Positions 10,068 through 20,975 of a stretch of 64,000 nucleotides of DNA are shown here, piece after piece. The notes beneath the pieces are model-generated. The model was given only the letters and a program-made list of their open reading frames with translations, was not told where the DNA came from and searched no databases. A program made the translations under genes and the position numbers. The stretch is from positions 13,430,048-13,494,047 of the forward strand of contig JALMQS010000085.1 of NCBI GenBank assembly GCA_024734495.1, read 5' to 3'. This stretch comes from Forficula auricularia. Lineage: Eukaryota; Arthropoda; Insecta; Dermaptera; Forficulidae. The first letter of the stretch is position 1, and the number at the start of each line of letters is the position of its first letter.

Positions 10068-10070
<3 letters not shown>
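9745..10070. repeat. Inverted pair of decayed Penelope-type terminal repeats
   Basis: GAGGTTGTCGTCTGCCTGAT, GAGACTATAGTTTCG and CTTCATCATCA match the terminal repeats at 2480-3100. A degraded inverse copy follows at 9985-10070 (AGTAGCAGA, GATGATGAAG, CGAAACTGAAGTC). An (AT)n microsatellite continues to 10124. Confidence 0.6.
9806..9842 (-). ncRNA. Hammerhead-like motif, decayed core
   Basis: Minus strand: ATGATGATGAAGG in place of CTGATGATGAAG, stem II GAAGGT/GCCTTC with a CAA loop, GAAAC, TATA, GTC. Stem II differs from the other Penelope-type copies by a change of both strands (GAC/GTC to GGT/GCC), a compensatory pattern. The leading C and U of the core are lost. The partner at 10022-10052 (plus) is further degraded. 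Confidence 0.45.
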
Positions 10071-10116
<46 letters not shown>

Positions 10117-10124
10117 ATATATAT
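10071..10124. repeat. (AT)n microsatellite
   Basis: About 50 bp of AT dinucleotides. Other AT runs lie at 2523-2540, 5357-5380, 48643-48670, 49119-49138 and 50753-50803. Confidence 0.9.
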
Positions 10125-10620
10125 GTGGGATTTTATTCTTCTCTCCTTTCGCTGTAAAGTGCTTTTGAAAATAGGAATTCATTTTCGCCTTGAGAAAGAC
10201 GTTTGTTGTTTGCCCGTCAAAATCTTTCGATAAAATGACAGGTGAACAGCAAGGACACGCCCCTTTTATAAAGAATCAAGCGCGGGAAAATTATGCATAC
10301 GTCACCTAAAAGGCGGGAATGATTAACCAATCAGCTTAATTGCTAATTAGAGCCAGGGTTATAAAAGCAGCCAGCTCCTCGAAGCGAATTCAGTTGTTGT
10401 CATTCAGTTGTCATGTGTGAGTTGTCACTTGTTGAAACTCATTGAATGAGGCAGCTCTCAGGGGTGACTGATCTCCTTGGAACGATTTGGAACGAAACGG
10501 CTTGCGTCTAAGAAGTAATTTGTATACACGTTCTGTAACGAAGAAGCAATAAATGCGGGCCTTGTGCCATTATTTCATAAAAAGCATATTTTCAACTGCC
10601 TAGTGCGAATTCTTATTTAA
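10122..10620 (+). mobile_element. Candidate solo LTR with promoter and poly(A) signal
   Basis: A 500-bp block of balanced composition begins TGTGGGATTTTATTC after the AT repeat and runs to about AAAATAGCA. It contains TATAAAAG at 10360-10367, an arthropod initiator TCAGT at 10390-10394 exactly 30 bp downstream, a second TCAGT at 10404, and AATAAA at 10548-10553 before a G/T-rich stretch. This promoter-plus-polyadenylation layout within one block is that of an LTR (U3-R-U5). No internal retrotransposon genes follow, so it would be a solo or broken LTR. A matching second LTR is not in the window. Confidence 0.55.
10360..10394 (+). promoter_or_regulatory. TATA box and TCAGT initiator
   Basis: TATAAAAG at 10360 and TCAGT at 10390 are spaced as in arthropod RNA polymerase II core promoters. 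This supports transcription starting inside the LTR-like block. Confidence 0.6.
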
Positions 10621-10663
10621 AATAGCATTTTTCTGGCTTTGAAGCCGCCAATAGAGATTCTAA

Positions 10664-10955
10664 TCTCAGGACCCAGCAGGGTATGATCCGATATCTTCTA
10701 CGTTAAGCCCGCAGATGCCTTCTCCATTTAAGCAATGGATCCCCTGACCAGATCCTACAATCAAATTTTATATATATTCAACTCCTTAGCTCAGGCGCGC
10801 TTTCTCCTATTTTCCTAATAGCATGGTTATTATAAATTTACTAGAAAGCCGTGTTCTGTTTGATTCTTTGGGGAATCCATCGCTTAAATGGAGAAGGTAT
10901 CTGCGGGCTTAACGCAGAAGATGTCGGATCATACCCGGCTGGGTCCTGTATCTTT
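10664..10955. repeat. Inverted repeat, about 85-bp arms, next to the LTR-like block
   Basis: The left arm (10664-10748) reads CAGGGTATGATCCGATATCT and continues with TAAGCCCGCAGATGCCTTCT. The right arm (10868-10950) is its inverse, including GAAGATGTCGGATCATACCC. A separate block, CTAGAAAGCC...GATTCTTTGGGGAATC, at 10850-10888 recurs inverted at 11118-11150. These look like rearranged pieces of one retroelement's leader. Confidence 0.6.
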
Positions 10956-11159
10956 TTTCAACTCTTGGTTCAGTATCAAAACGAGTCTGGTCCCAATTGC
11001 ACCAAAATAGGGCAGTGACCGGATAAAAGTTTTAACTTTCGCGTTCATCTAGTTAACATATAAACATTCCAAATAAAATTTATTATTGAATATCTGAACA
11101 AAATTCATCTGTTTCGATTCCCCAAAGAATTAAACAGATGGGCTTTCTAGTAAATTTAT

Positions 11160-11465
11160 ATATATGTTTATTTACACCAAACAGAACAAAAAACAATTTT
11201 ATACAAATAAATTAATAGTGCAATCTATCAAATTTACCCAATAAAAAGAAGGGGAATATGACTTTGGATTTGGATTTATATGATAAATACATGCTTCATC
11301 CATAGTTCCTTTAATATCTGAATCTCCGTTAAATACTTCTTGAGACTCTTGGCATGAAAATACATTATCCTTTTACAAAGTGATCATACAACATCATTGA
11401 TTTCTCTTTAAGAATCAACAACTCTGCTACTCTGAGCAAAACAATTTTTTTTTCAATTAAATTTG
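11160..11465. repeat. Decayed Penelope-type terminal repeat pieces
   Basis: TATATATGTTTATTTACACC at 11160 and GAATCAACAACTCTGCTACT at 11411 match segments of the terminal repeats at 2760-2860. No core survives. Confidence 0.5.
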
Positions 11466-12265
11466 AGCAAGTGGTTGTGCTGACAAATAGTCATTATGCT
11501 AGCTAACCATAGACTATTTTAAGAATTTTTTAAATTAAAAGCTGACATTATCGATCTTATAATCGTATTTGGACGTGAAAAAAGAATTGGTATCTAATCT
11601 AATTACATATTAGATAAGTGGGTGTGAATATTTAATAATAAAATGTTTTGTCTCATAAAGTGTAAACTAATAGCTGAAAAAATTATCCTATTCAACTAAT
11701 TACTAGCTAAATGAATTAATAAGATGGATATATTTTTTATAAATCTTCCGGGTACGTATTCATTTCAGAGTGGCTTTTTAATTATACATTAAGACATGAA
11801 TTAAAAAGTTTTTACATATTTTTTTAGATATTATTTATTCATGTAATTTCTGGTAAGATTGAATCGTCCTACAATGTACATATTATTCAAATTATAAGTG
11901 ATTTGATAAAATGAACACAAATTAAAGATTTGTTACCATGCTATTTATAATGTGTATAAATTACCGACAAAAAAATTAATGGTAATTTTAAGTGTGAGTG
12001 CTTGCCGACAATATTTTTTTTTCTCTTACAATGTACACGTTACATAGAAATATAAGTTTTTTAGGGAAATAAATTTTATATTCGTAAACAAATTAGATTT
12101 CGAGATTTTTGTAGATCGATACTTATGTGGGTATGTAGTTGAAATTCTTCCTTAGTACAGGTAAACCCTTTGAAGACTAAAAGGATTCTAAAAGAAAAAT
12201 GAACTTATATTTATTTTCTTTTTTTATTATAATGACGCGGGAAAGAGTTACAGCAAAAAACTCCT
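11466..12265. other. AT-rich intergenic DNA, nothing identified
   Basis: No gene or repeat recognised. Confidence 0.45.
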
Positions 12266-12269
12266 TTAA

Positions 12270-12560
12270 GCCAGGAGTAGGGTGGAACGAAAAATACAAA
12301 TTTTTTGTTCATTCATTCTAATTGTCCCTTGAAACTATGCAACAATTTTATTTTATTTCGAGAATCAATATACTTTTCAAAACAAAAAAAATGTTTTTTT
12401 TTTATAGAAATATTTGAAATATCGGATAATAATTTGACAATTTAAAGATTCTTCGGAAATTTGGAAGTCGACCTTTTATGTATATTTATGAAAATACTCT
12501 AAATGTTTGAAACTATAGGGATGCGCCCCATCCGCACCACCGCACGCCGCTGGATTAAAC
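12270..12560 (+). repeat. Dispersed repeat, copy 1 (second copy 62480-62674 plus 63406-63440)
   Basis: Shared landmarks are CTTGAAACTATGCAACAATT, AATATACTTTTCAAAACAAA, ATAGAAATATTTGAAA, AATACTCTAAATGTTTGAAA, then GGGATGCGCCCCATCCGCAC and CACGCCGCTGG. The second copy is split by a non-LTR element between CACATC and CATCCATGG. No coding capacity. Family unknown; the GC-rich end suggests a DNA transposon terminus. Confidence 0.65.
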
Positions 12561-13640
12561 ATACTTTTATTTGGGTAGGGGGCCATGGAAAAATCTTAAT
12601 TGAAAAAAGGCGCCTCGACTCGGAAAAGTTTGGGAACAACTGGAGTAGTGAATTTGGGAACACTTTTAGGGTCCTCTCAAAGCCACAATAATGTTGTTGA
12701 AAACTTGCACCGCTACTATAAACACCAGTTATATTTAAAACTAATAAATGAAAGTCTAATGGAATATACAAAAATGAGAATACTTCAAAAAGTAAATTTT
12801 TGGAAATGCCATTCTAATACTCAATTTTTTGTATTTTTTGTATAAATACAATCTTTTCTCTTTTTATATAAGTGAAAGTACAATTTAAAAAAAAAGAGTA
12901 AAATTTTCGGAGAGCTATAAAAGAAAAAACTTAAAGAAAAAAATCATAAAACTTAAATTTTGTAAATGTTGAGAGAAACGGTGTGAAAATTTTCAACTTC
13001 ACAATCAGTAAGCTGTAGTTGCAGATATGTTTTTCCCCTCTCTTTAAATTTCGACTAATCCTTAGGGCTGCTGCAAACAACATGACACCCGCATTTCACC
13101 CAATTGTCATTTTCTATTGACCCTTGCTTATTCTGCCCTTCGATTCAAGGTCTAATTTCCACCCTCGCAAACTGTTATTCTTATTCTAATTAGGATATCT
13201 TGTTTAATTCCAAATACTACTGTATAAGACCGAGATTGTTAGGATTGAACATAAAAATAATTCTAATAAACTCACATGAAGAATAATAAATTTGTGATAT
13301 TCGTGTAGACAAAGAGCTTGGCTGAGAGGGTCAAAAATGTATAATAAAAAAATTTATTTCATAAAATATATTAAAAAAAAATATTTTCCCCTGACTTTTA
13401 GTCACCAATTTCTAGCCCATTTTGGAAATTTTAATTTAAAGTTATTTTCGAATTTATTTTTAGTAGGCCTCTCCCATTTTAGAGACTCAAATAAATTTCA
13501 CAAACTAACCATTACTCGGTACGCTCGGGAGGCAAGCGGGCGAGCCTAGTATTGAATTCACTCAATTTTTTTTTTTTTTTTTTTGTTATTCTGTTTAAAA
13601 TATTTGAACCATGAAGAAAATTCATTTGCAGACATTATTA
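12561..13640. other. AT-rich intergenic DNA
   Basis: Open frames at 12503-12845 look like chance frames over the repeat edge. A T19 run lies at 13566-13584. Nothing identified. Confidence 0.4.
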
Positions 13641-13644
13641 GTTT

Positions 13645-14112
13645 TCTGTCTGTCTTTGTGTCTGTTTGGATTTGATATCCAAGATAACTAAAAAACGGAA
13701 AGTCATAGAAAGTTCATTTTTGCGATAAAATTTTAAATGTGGACAAGTGATAATATTTTGGGCTCTCTAGCTTTAGAACTACCACTTAAAAAATGGAGAA
13801 AGTTTCATTTTTACTTTGCCATACAGGGTATGGTCAAGTATTGTAATCTTGCATTAAAAAAGGGGTTTTTTTTACTTATTTTTTTTTCGAAATATCTCAA
13901 AAACGGCTGAAATTATTATGATAAAAAAAAAAAAATTGGGCGAATCCACGGCATTTCGGTCTACAAAAAAGCTCTAATAAGTGAACATCGGAAAATTATA
14001 TTTTTCGAGATAATAACTGTTTAGTCAAAATGTCTGTTAGTCTGTTATTCTGTTAGCTCAAAAACTAGTGTGGGTAAAGTCAAGTGGATGGGCACATCAG
14101 AACGTGTCAATT
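13645..14112. repeat. Dispersed transposon module (TTTACTTTGCCATACAGGGTATGG family)
   Basis: GGGCTCTCTAGCTTTAGAAC at 13760 recurs at 18275. TTTTACTTTGCCATACAGGG at 13811 recurs at 24451, and in the related form TTTACTTTATCCAATG at 38402 and 59148. GGTAAAGTCAAGTGGATGG at 14074 recurs at 51858. Frames are closed throughout. The shared modules suggest several decayed copies of one transposon family. Confidence 0.5.
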
Positions 14113-14574
14113 TATTTTCATTGGGTTTATAATTATTTATTCATGTTCAAATCATAATATAGGGATAAAACAGCATACCGAGATTTTTTTGTTTTTTGAA
14201 AGTATAATTACGAACACATGATTCTTATGATATTAGAGAGGATTTAATTAATATAATAAGAAAAATCTATTAAAGGTGTATATATAGATATGTATAAATG
14301 TAAAAATAAATTAGTCCTTTTTAATGTGATTTTAGAATAGATCAATATAATGAGAGATTTATTTAATTGAAATTTAATTATAAAATGTAATATTATAGAA
14401 AAAAATTTAATTGATCATCAGTTCAAATCAAATTCTAAATTCAATGACAAGTGTTTGTAAATTATTTATTTATTGAAAATTGTTGAAATATCGATATTAA
14501 TAAATTGAGAATGAGTTATAAATGCAGAGTGACAAATTCCAAATCTTGAACGAATGAATGTGAAATTTTATGGT
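14113..14574. other. AT-rich intergenic DNA, nothing identified
   Basis: No gene or repeat recognised. Confidence 0.45.
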
Positions 14575-14619
14575 TTTTATTTTGTATAATTGTATATGTA
14601 AAAAAATGTTTCAATTTTC

Positions 14620-14668
14620 AGTACTACTGAAGATGGTCTACCAGGGGTGACCGAATCTGTTTAGTAAA
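14620..14668 (+). ncRNA. Hammerhead-like motif, TGACCGAA(A/T)CTGT family
   Basis: TACTA before the core can pair with TAGTA after it (helix I, 5 bp). CTGAAGA is intact, followed by one T, stem II GGTC/GACC with a ten-base loop, then GAAT instead of GAAA. Relatives at 46901-46935 (minus) and 51441-51485 (plus) keep GAAAC and an ACT/AGT helix III with a GTAT loop but have lost the CUGANGA box. No single copy is intact; the ancestor can be inferred. Confidence 0.4.
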
Positions 14669-14699
14669 TCTATCTAATAAATATGTTAATTGTTTAAAA

Positions 14700-15455
14700 T
14701 TATTCTATTTATTTTATGTGACTGAATAAACTCTTTAATTTATAAAATTAACATATTATATTTTTAGAGTTTTTTTGCCCCATTCGAGTTTTTTTAATTT
14801 CGATTTTTTCTATAAATTCTGCATTTAAGTATGCTGTTTTTTATTCTCTCTTCGGACTTAAAATATCATATGATCAGGTTGCAAAATTTAACATTCTTGG
14901 ATCTAAGATGGTTCAAAACGAAGATATTTTGCACCTGAAAATTGCCTATCACGAATAAATTCAATAAGATTTCTGTAGAATTACATGATCACACTTCAAT
15001 ATTAATCAATTATTTATATTAATTTCCTCCTCAAAAATAATTTTATTCATCTTTATTGATTTGGGTTATCTTCGACTTCCAGCTATTTAAAATTCCTAAA
15101 ACTCATTAAGGATCACCAAATTCGCCTCTATGTTGAAGACACCGCGCCACGCGTGATGCCTATTATCTAGGCGCATTTTACTTATATTTTAAACATTTCC
15201 TTTGAATCGAATTTGCTATGAAACTTTGAGATATTTTATCAATGTTAACTGTGACTCTCTTCTCGGAATGGACATAGTAAAACCTACTTTAACAAATCTT
15301 AACTTTATACTTAGGTTCAGGCGCTATTATACACCCACACTATGTTTTAAACTATACAAGGCAAAAATTCACCTGTCTTGAATTCTGTTTTTACTTGGAG
15401 AGAGAGAGAGATGTCACCAAGAATTTATTTGTTAGGTACCCCCTAAAGAATTTCA
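14700..15455. other. AT-rich intergenic DNA, nothing identified
   Basis: A (GA)n stretch lies at 15398-15410. No gene recognised. Confidence 0.45.
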
Positions 15456-15457
15456 GA

Positions 15458-15895
15458 ATTCATCATCATCATCATCATTGAGTACACAGTCCTACGACTG
15501 GTTTGACACAACCACCCGTCTCCACTCGGCTCTGTCCCATCTCCAATTATTTGGTCCAAATATTCTAATCTGAGCCTTCCCATTTTCTTTCCCAACCCCT
15601 TCCCTCAAAGATATCCCTAAGCAATCCCCCGTATCTCAGTGTGTGCCCCATTATCTGACCTCTTCTTCTACTCCACAAAGTTCTTCTTTCTCCGATTTCA
15701 AGTACTTCTTCATTTGTAATTTTATCCATCCATTTGATATTAATCATTCTTCTGTAGCACCGCATTTTGAAAGCCTCCAATCTCTTTCTCTTCGTTTATC
15801 CAATTGACCAGGTTTCACATCCATACATGGATATGCTCCATACATATGTCTTCAATAGCATCTTCCTGTTTTCTAAGCTGATTGAGGAGGACCAT
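15458..15895 (-). pseudogene. Non-LTR retrotransposon 3' end (RTE-like RT C-terminal region)
   Basis: Minus-strand translation gives MYGCETWSI, a stop, then RLEAFKMRCYRRMINIKWMD followed by KITNEEVLE and MGHTLRYGGLLRDI. This is the conserved tail downstream of the reverse transcriptase in insect RTE-like and related non-LTR elements. The element ends in a (CAT)n/(ATG)n run at 15460-15478, the microsatellite-type tail such elements carry. The 5' part is absent, as usual after incomplete reverse transcription. In-frame stops mark it as dead. Confidence 0.8.
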
Positions 15896-16282
15896 AACAG
15901 CTTTTGTTTTGAATTAAAGCACATTCAGAATTGATCCATTTAATTAAAACTAAAATCTGCCTTTTCAAACTCTCTTGTTTTCTTGACTAATTGTAGTACA
16001 GTTATTGTTGTTTATAATATAACAAATTTCTAATGAACTCTCTTCCAAGTCCAGATCCTCATTTTTATAATTAACATCTATCCTAAGAAGTACCAATGGG
16101 ACTAGTGAGAGAATACATGTTCAAAAACAAAATAAGATACAAAATTTTATTTTTTGTTATATAATTCTTCCAGAACTTAAGTGACTTAATTTTTAAATTA
16201 TTTTTAAATTGAAAGGTTTTTATAGTCACAAACTAATAAAAGACAATAATTTTATTTAATTGAGTGGACATTGATGAGGCAG
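15896..16282. other. AT-rich intergenic DNA, nothing identified
   Basis: No gene or repeat recognised. Confidence 0.45.
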
Positions 16283-16430
16283 TCCAAAAAATTCGATATA
16301 TTTCGGGGGTAAGCCCATCATCAGGAGTCAAAGAAAAATGATGGGCTCACCCACCCCCGAAATATATCGAATTCAAAACTCAATTTTGTTTTATTTCTTT
16401 TTGTGTGAAACCTACCTCGCATCTTGCTCA
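16283..16430. mobile_element. Short palindrome with hammerhead-like arm (GTGAAACCTACC family)
   Basis: AATTCGATATATTTCGGGGG and its inverse flank a centre around GGAGTCAAAGAAAA. The right edge carries GTGTGAAACCTACCTCGCAT, the family end also seen at 4177-4430 and 58133-58455. The left edge lacks that block, so the element is truncated there. Confidence 0.6.
16289..16332 (-). ncRNA. Hammerhead-like motif
   Basis: Minus strand: ACTC, CTGATGA, one T, a G-rich/C-rich stem II, GAAA, TATAT, C. Helix I pairs CT with GA and, past a mismatch, continues. The helix III pairing is minimal. The opposite arm lost the core (AAAATGA). Confidence 0.45.
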
Positions 16431-16500
16431 AGTTTTATTATTATAAGTACATAGTGCCTATATAGATTTGAGAATCTATATAGGCACTATATAGTTACTA

Positions 16501-17074
16501 TTAGGTTGATGCATAATTATGGAACGTTTGTATTGGCTCGTTTTTCTTTAGCCAAAAATGGCGTTTTGTTTATTTTTTTATAAAAACAATCTTCTCTATT
16601 TATAGTTAATAAAAATGCGTGTCGAAAACCATATTCATATTCGTCATATTATGCTCTACCACTACGAGAAAGGATGGAAGGCAGCACAGTCATTTCGCGA
16701 TCTCAACGAACTTTTTGGCGAAGGGACAATTACTGATAGTGTAGTACGGAAGTGGTTTGCCCGTTTCAAATCAGGTGACACTAGTTTGGAGGATAAAGAA
16801 GGAAGGGGTCGGCCATCGGATTTTGATGAGGTTTGACTATCAGTAATTGTTCCTTCGCCAAAAAGTTCGTTGAGATCGCGAAATGACTGTGCTGCCTTCC
16901 ATCCTTTCTCGTAGTGGTAGAGCATATTATGACGAATATGAATATGGTTTTCGACACGCATTTTTATTAACTATAAATAGAGAAGATTGTTTTTATAAAA
17001 AATAAACAAAACGCCATTTTTGGCTAAAGAAAAACGCGCCAATACAAACGTTCCATAATTATGCATCAACCTAA
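16501..17074. mobile_element. Fold-back mariner-like element, 240-bp arms
   Basis: It begins TTAGGTTGATGCATAATTAT and ends in the exact inverse, with TA on both sides (16499-16500 and 17075-17076). The arms (16501-16740 and 16836-17074) are almost identical and include not only the terminal repeat but also the start of the transposase gene. The 95-bp spacer 16741-16835 carries the continuation of that gene. The layout indicates an inverted duplication of the mariner 5' end. It is non-autonomous. Its target was the MITE described at 16451-17105. Confidence 0.88.
16615..16836 (+). pseudogene. Mariner transposase N-terminal helix-turn-helix region
   Basis: The 73-codon frame starts ATGCGTGTCGAAAACCATATTC and encodes HIRHIMLYHYEKGWKAAQSF, DLNELFGEG and WFARFKSGDTSLEDK with a final GRGRPSDFDE. 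This is the DNA-binding head of a mariner transposase (the domain also present in SETMAR-type proteins). It stops where the palindrome turns, so no catalytic domain follows. The inverted copy of its first part is in the right arm (16838-16963, minus). Confidence 0.85.
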
Positions 17075-17105
17075 TATATAGTTTGAAACATTGTGCTACT
17101 AGGGA

Positions 17106-19450
17106 CCCTTTTGTATTATTTTAAAATTTCATTTTTAAAGATCCGTCGACTGCTTAATAATCCTTTTTACTAAAATAATCCAAGAATTAAGCCTTCGGGC
17201 TTTAACATCTACGCTGTCATATAGAAGATTACTTTCTACATCGAATCCTTTTACTTTCATATTTATTAACACAGATGAATGTACAAATATCTAAACTCGA
17301 GTATAAACATATCGTGTATTCTATAGACAGGTGCTTTAGAGCTTTTGTATGTGTTCCTATTCAGTTGCGCTCGCAGTTCAAATAAACAACGCCAAGTGTT
17401 TTCGTCTTTAGATCTACCCTCTAAGTTGATAAATATACGACCGACTATATACTCCTACTCCGTACCTGCTCTCGAATGCGAGAGATATAAGCCGCTTGGT
17501 GAGAAGCTTAATCCTCACATTCATATACGCGTTGCTAAACACCTCGGCATCCGTTTTCCCTCTCACACACCTCAGTACTTATGTACTTTAACGATCTTTC
17601 CTTATGCAATGTGCTTTTTTTTTATTTAATCTACTTGAAAAAAATCTCCCGAACTCAATTATATATTTTTTCTTTATTTTAGATTTTTTTATTCCGCGTA
17701 ACCTAGAATTCTGAAAATAGGCAGAAAATGAAAAAGTGGAACCTGTTGGCACTTGAAACTTGATTTGAAGTACGCTTTAAAAAGATCTCGCATTAAACAA
17801 TTGAAGTCTACATTATATACATATATAAACTGCTTAGAGAGCATCAACTTATTTTATGTAGCTACGTGATTCGAGGTAAGAATTACAAATTATATGTATA
17901 TAAATAAATAAAATAAAATAAAGATTGAACAATCAAACTTCACATTCGATTTAAGGAATCTATTTCAACCCTTAAGTATTCATTAAACCCAATTAATTGC
18001 TATCTTATCTTAAATTATTTATTGATTCAAAGTTCTTAAATAATACAAATTTTATACAGAATTTGATTTTAAATATTTTATATAATCAAAAAACCATTGA
18101 ATTATACATTTACGAATAATAGCTAGTTATTTTTGTATTGTTACACCAAAGAAGTATAACTTCTTACGTGAGTACATAAGTACACACCCGAATTGTTTAT
18201 CTTTCAGTCTATTTGTTTGTGGGAGGGGGGGGAGGAACTTTATTCTGATGCTATTTCCATTGCTGAGAACTGATTAGATTTTGGGCTCTCTAGCTTGAGA
18301 ACTATTGAGTTTAACTATCTATGATAATTTATTATTGTGCTTATTTAGTATGCTACACGAATATTAAAATTAAACATATTGTATACATATAGGCTTATCA
18401 TACATCTCGATCGAGACTGTCCCGGTTTTAAGGTATGGTTCAATTGTCCCGTGTTAGTATCGGAAAAAATTAAGTGTTGCCTCGGCAGAATTAATTGTGA
18501 ACTAAATTTTAGTGAAATTATCGATGTGATTAAAAATACAAAAAAATAGATAAAAAAGTAAAAACTTTTTCAAGACTCTGTACCCTTGTTAGTTAGAGCC
18601 GCAAAAAGAAATTACTTTTGTACATTTTTGTCTGAATTTTAGTTACGACCAATTGAATATTCTCTCTCTCTATAACGAGTATCGTTTTGGTCACAGCTCA
18701 AAAGGTTATCATTCCTAGAATAATAGAAATTTAAGGAATTAATCCATAATAGTCTGATACAGGTTTCAGCTTGTATCTGGCATCCTTGCAACAAACCTTA
18801 GCTCTAACTAGAAAGAGATCATTCTATCCATGCCCTTTGTAGTTATTTTTATCGATCAGATTCTAATGAAACAATCGCCCATCCGCACAATAAATAATAA
18901 AAAAGTGAAAACTTTTTTAAGACTCGGTACACTAGAGCTGCCCTAGTAATAATAAATAAAGTTAAATATAAATTGTTCATTTATGACTATACTATAACAT
19001 CCTCTTAAAATCTTAATTTAATAATTCAAAAAACAATATTTTTCTGCCTTTTGAACCAGATATTCAAAGTCTAATCAGAACTATGTATTGATACAAACGA
19101 ACTTCTTGATTTACCGTTCTTGACTTTTCGTGGGTATCGGAATTCAGACGAACAAAGAGAAAAAAATCATAGTTGAAAAATATTTTTCTCCGCGTATCAG
19201 ACATTTTAAAGCACAATGAGCAAATATTTATTTTTATGAGTGATTTAATACTAGTGTCGCCTGGGAGGAGAGTAATTTTTAACCTGAGTTCATGCTAGTG
19301 ATATATATATTAATAGGTTAGCTCAGTTAAGAGTAATTAAAAATCATTAATACTTAATTGTTTTCTTTGTTAACCATTTAACAAAAAAAGTTTTAATAAT
19401 TATAACTTGGGTAAATTTGAATATATATTATCTAAGCTGAGCTGGAAAAC
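17106..19450. other. AT-rich intergenic DNA with small repeats
   Basis: A more balanced stretch at 17300-17590 contains a chance 94-codon frame without recognisable domains. TTTTGGGCTCTCTAGCTTGA at 18273 is a copy of a module at 13759. GTGAAAACTTTTTTAAGACTCG at 18905 resembles 18558. No gene identified. Confidence 0.4.
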
Positions 19451-19616
19451 TGAGGGGTGAACCGCGATCGGAATTAGGTGTGCACTGTCTTTGTAATTAT
19501 TTGGAATTACTTTGGAATTCATTAGATAATCTATTGTCATCTATTGTCTTCTACTTGGAAATGAAAGTGGAAGTGGAAGTAGGTGTAGACGATTTTAGGT
19601 CGCGGTACACCCCTCG
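19451..19616. mobile_element. hAT-type MITE copy A, 8-bp target duplication TGGAAAAC
   Basis: The ends are TGAGGGGTGAACCGCGAT and, inverted, CGAGGGGTGTACCGCGAC. Flanks 19443-19450 and 19617-19624 are both TGGAAAAC. The interior carries AGGTGT(G/A)CAC near each end and a short run of GGAATTACTT/GGAAGTGGAA repeats. An 8-bp duplication with short inverted repeats is the hAT signature. Length 166 bp; no coding capacity. Confidence 0.88.
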
Positions 19617-19624
19617 TGGAAAAC

Positions 19625-20640
19625 TAAGTATATACCTGAAAAGATGATATTGAATATAAATAACGAAACTTGACAATGATTTGAATTTTTGTTATGATTT
19701 TCCGCTCTTCCTATTGATTATTTATAATATTAAATTTTTATATTTCAAATACTGTGGCCTTTTATTCTATTGATTAATTATTTCCATTCAAAAAGGTCAA
19801 TAATATTACCATTAACTACAATTTATTTTTTATGATAATGAAATAATTTTACAAAAATTGAAAAATTCATAAAAAGAGTAGTAGGAAATGAAATGTATTA
19901 GACACATTTATTATACTTTCTAATTACCTATATATTTCTTAATATTATTACCTATAATAAATCACATTTATTCACTTAATAAATTTTTTCATATTTTAAT
20001 AAGAAAATAAATTTTTCATGGTAACTTTTTATAAATAAATCTTCTCCCCGTTGCAAAACTTCCACTCGTTTTTTTTTGCATGTTTCGCTTTATGTCGGGT
20101 CTTTCATTCTTTCCTTCCACGCTTTGTTTCGTCTTCCAAGTATTAATTTGACTTTCATTAATCAAACGAAAAAAACGCCGTTGCCATTTCATCAATGGAA
20201 TAAATTGACATCGACTTTAATGAACAATTTGTAAGGAGGCCTCGCTCTCCTTCCAATACAAGAAATAATTGTAATCATGATTCTCATTGCTCTAATCCAA
20301 CCAACGTTGCCCAACGAAAATTATTATTGATTATTGTTTATTTTTATCGATCGTTCATTATTTCTTATGCTTTATCTTTTTAACTTTTCAATTCTCTTGC
20401 ATAACTACATACCAAACTGACTTGGAAGCTGACACAATCGAAACTGCCATTCCAACTATGATCTCAATTTCTTAACACTGAAGGATTTTCAAAAATTTGT
20501 AAAAAAGGAAAAATAGTAAAACAATGTACTTTGTATTATAAAATTCAACTATGTAAACTATATATTCTTGATATGTGGATTAATTGTTATTATTATTATC
20601 ATTTGATTTGTCAATATTTTTCGCTTTATGGTTTTTAAAA
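19625..20640. other. AT-rich DNA with a possible conserved non-coding block at 20040-20345
   Basis: The sub-block 20040-20345 is richer in mixed sequence, with AATTA/TAAT homeodomain-like sites and no repeat signature. That is only a hint of regulatory function. The rest is plain AT-rich DNA. Confidence 0.3.
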
Positions 20641-20644
20641 AACA

Positions 20645-20975
20645 TGTTATGCTCAGTCCGAAAGGGACGCTGAGGTCGTCAGTGTGTTGGTTTTTTTGAC
20701 TGGACTGTACATGGAGCCTGACCGACACTTGATTGGCTCAGTTAACCTATAATCGGAGTGGATGCTCATACTTATAAACGATCGCAGAATAATTCGATCG
20801 AAACGTCGTAGTTATATTGTACATATTATTTGTTCGTGTTCAATAAATAATTATAATTAATTATGAGTGATTTTAATAAAAATTCAAATTTTAATAGTAA
20901 AGAGTCTAGTATTATTGGATGGCACCCAAAATCCAGAATGTCAAAATCCCGACATGAGAAAATTCAGTTTTATTA
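20645..20975 (+). mobile_element. Candidate LTR fragment with promoter, poly(A) signal and short leader frame
   Basis: TGTTATGCTCAGTCCG opens a block with TTATAAACG at 20776, several TCAGT sites, and TTCAATAAATAATTA at 20842. An ATG at 20862 opens a 38-codon frame (MSDFNKNSNFNSKESSIIG...) ending at 20977. The arrangement looks like LTR plus the first codons of gag, but no second LTR or downstream gene is seen and the repeat at 20917 interrupts it. Low certainty. Confidence 0.35.

Larger units (their letters stand above)
16451..17105. mobile_element. Palindromic MITE (ends in TTGTGCTACTAGGG) split by a mariner fold-back
   Basis: The intact 102-bp relative at 38516-38617 runs from CCCTAGTAGCACAATG to CATTGTGCTACTAGGG. 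Here the same sequence is interrupted at TTACTA by the element 16501-17074 and resumes with TATATAGTTTGAAAC. The TA is duplicated. The left terminus is truncated or diverged. A third copy is at 24149-24229. Confidence 0.8.

Noticed and set aside
16662..16961. 99-codon minus-strand frame starting like a mariner transposase
   Set aside because: It is the inverted arm of the fold-back element; after the palindrome centre it reads the antisense of the gene.
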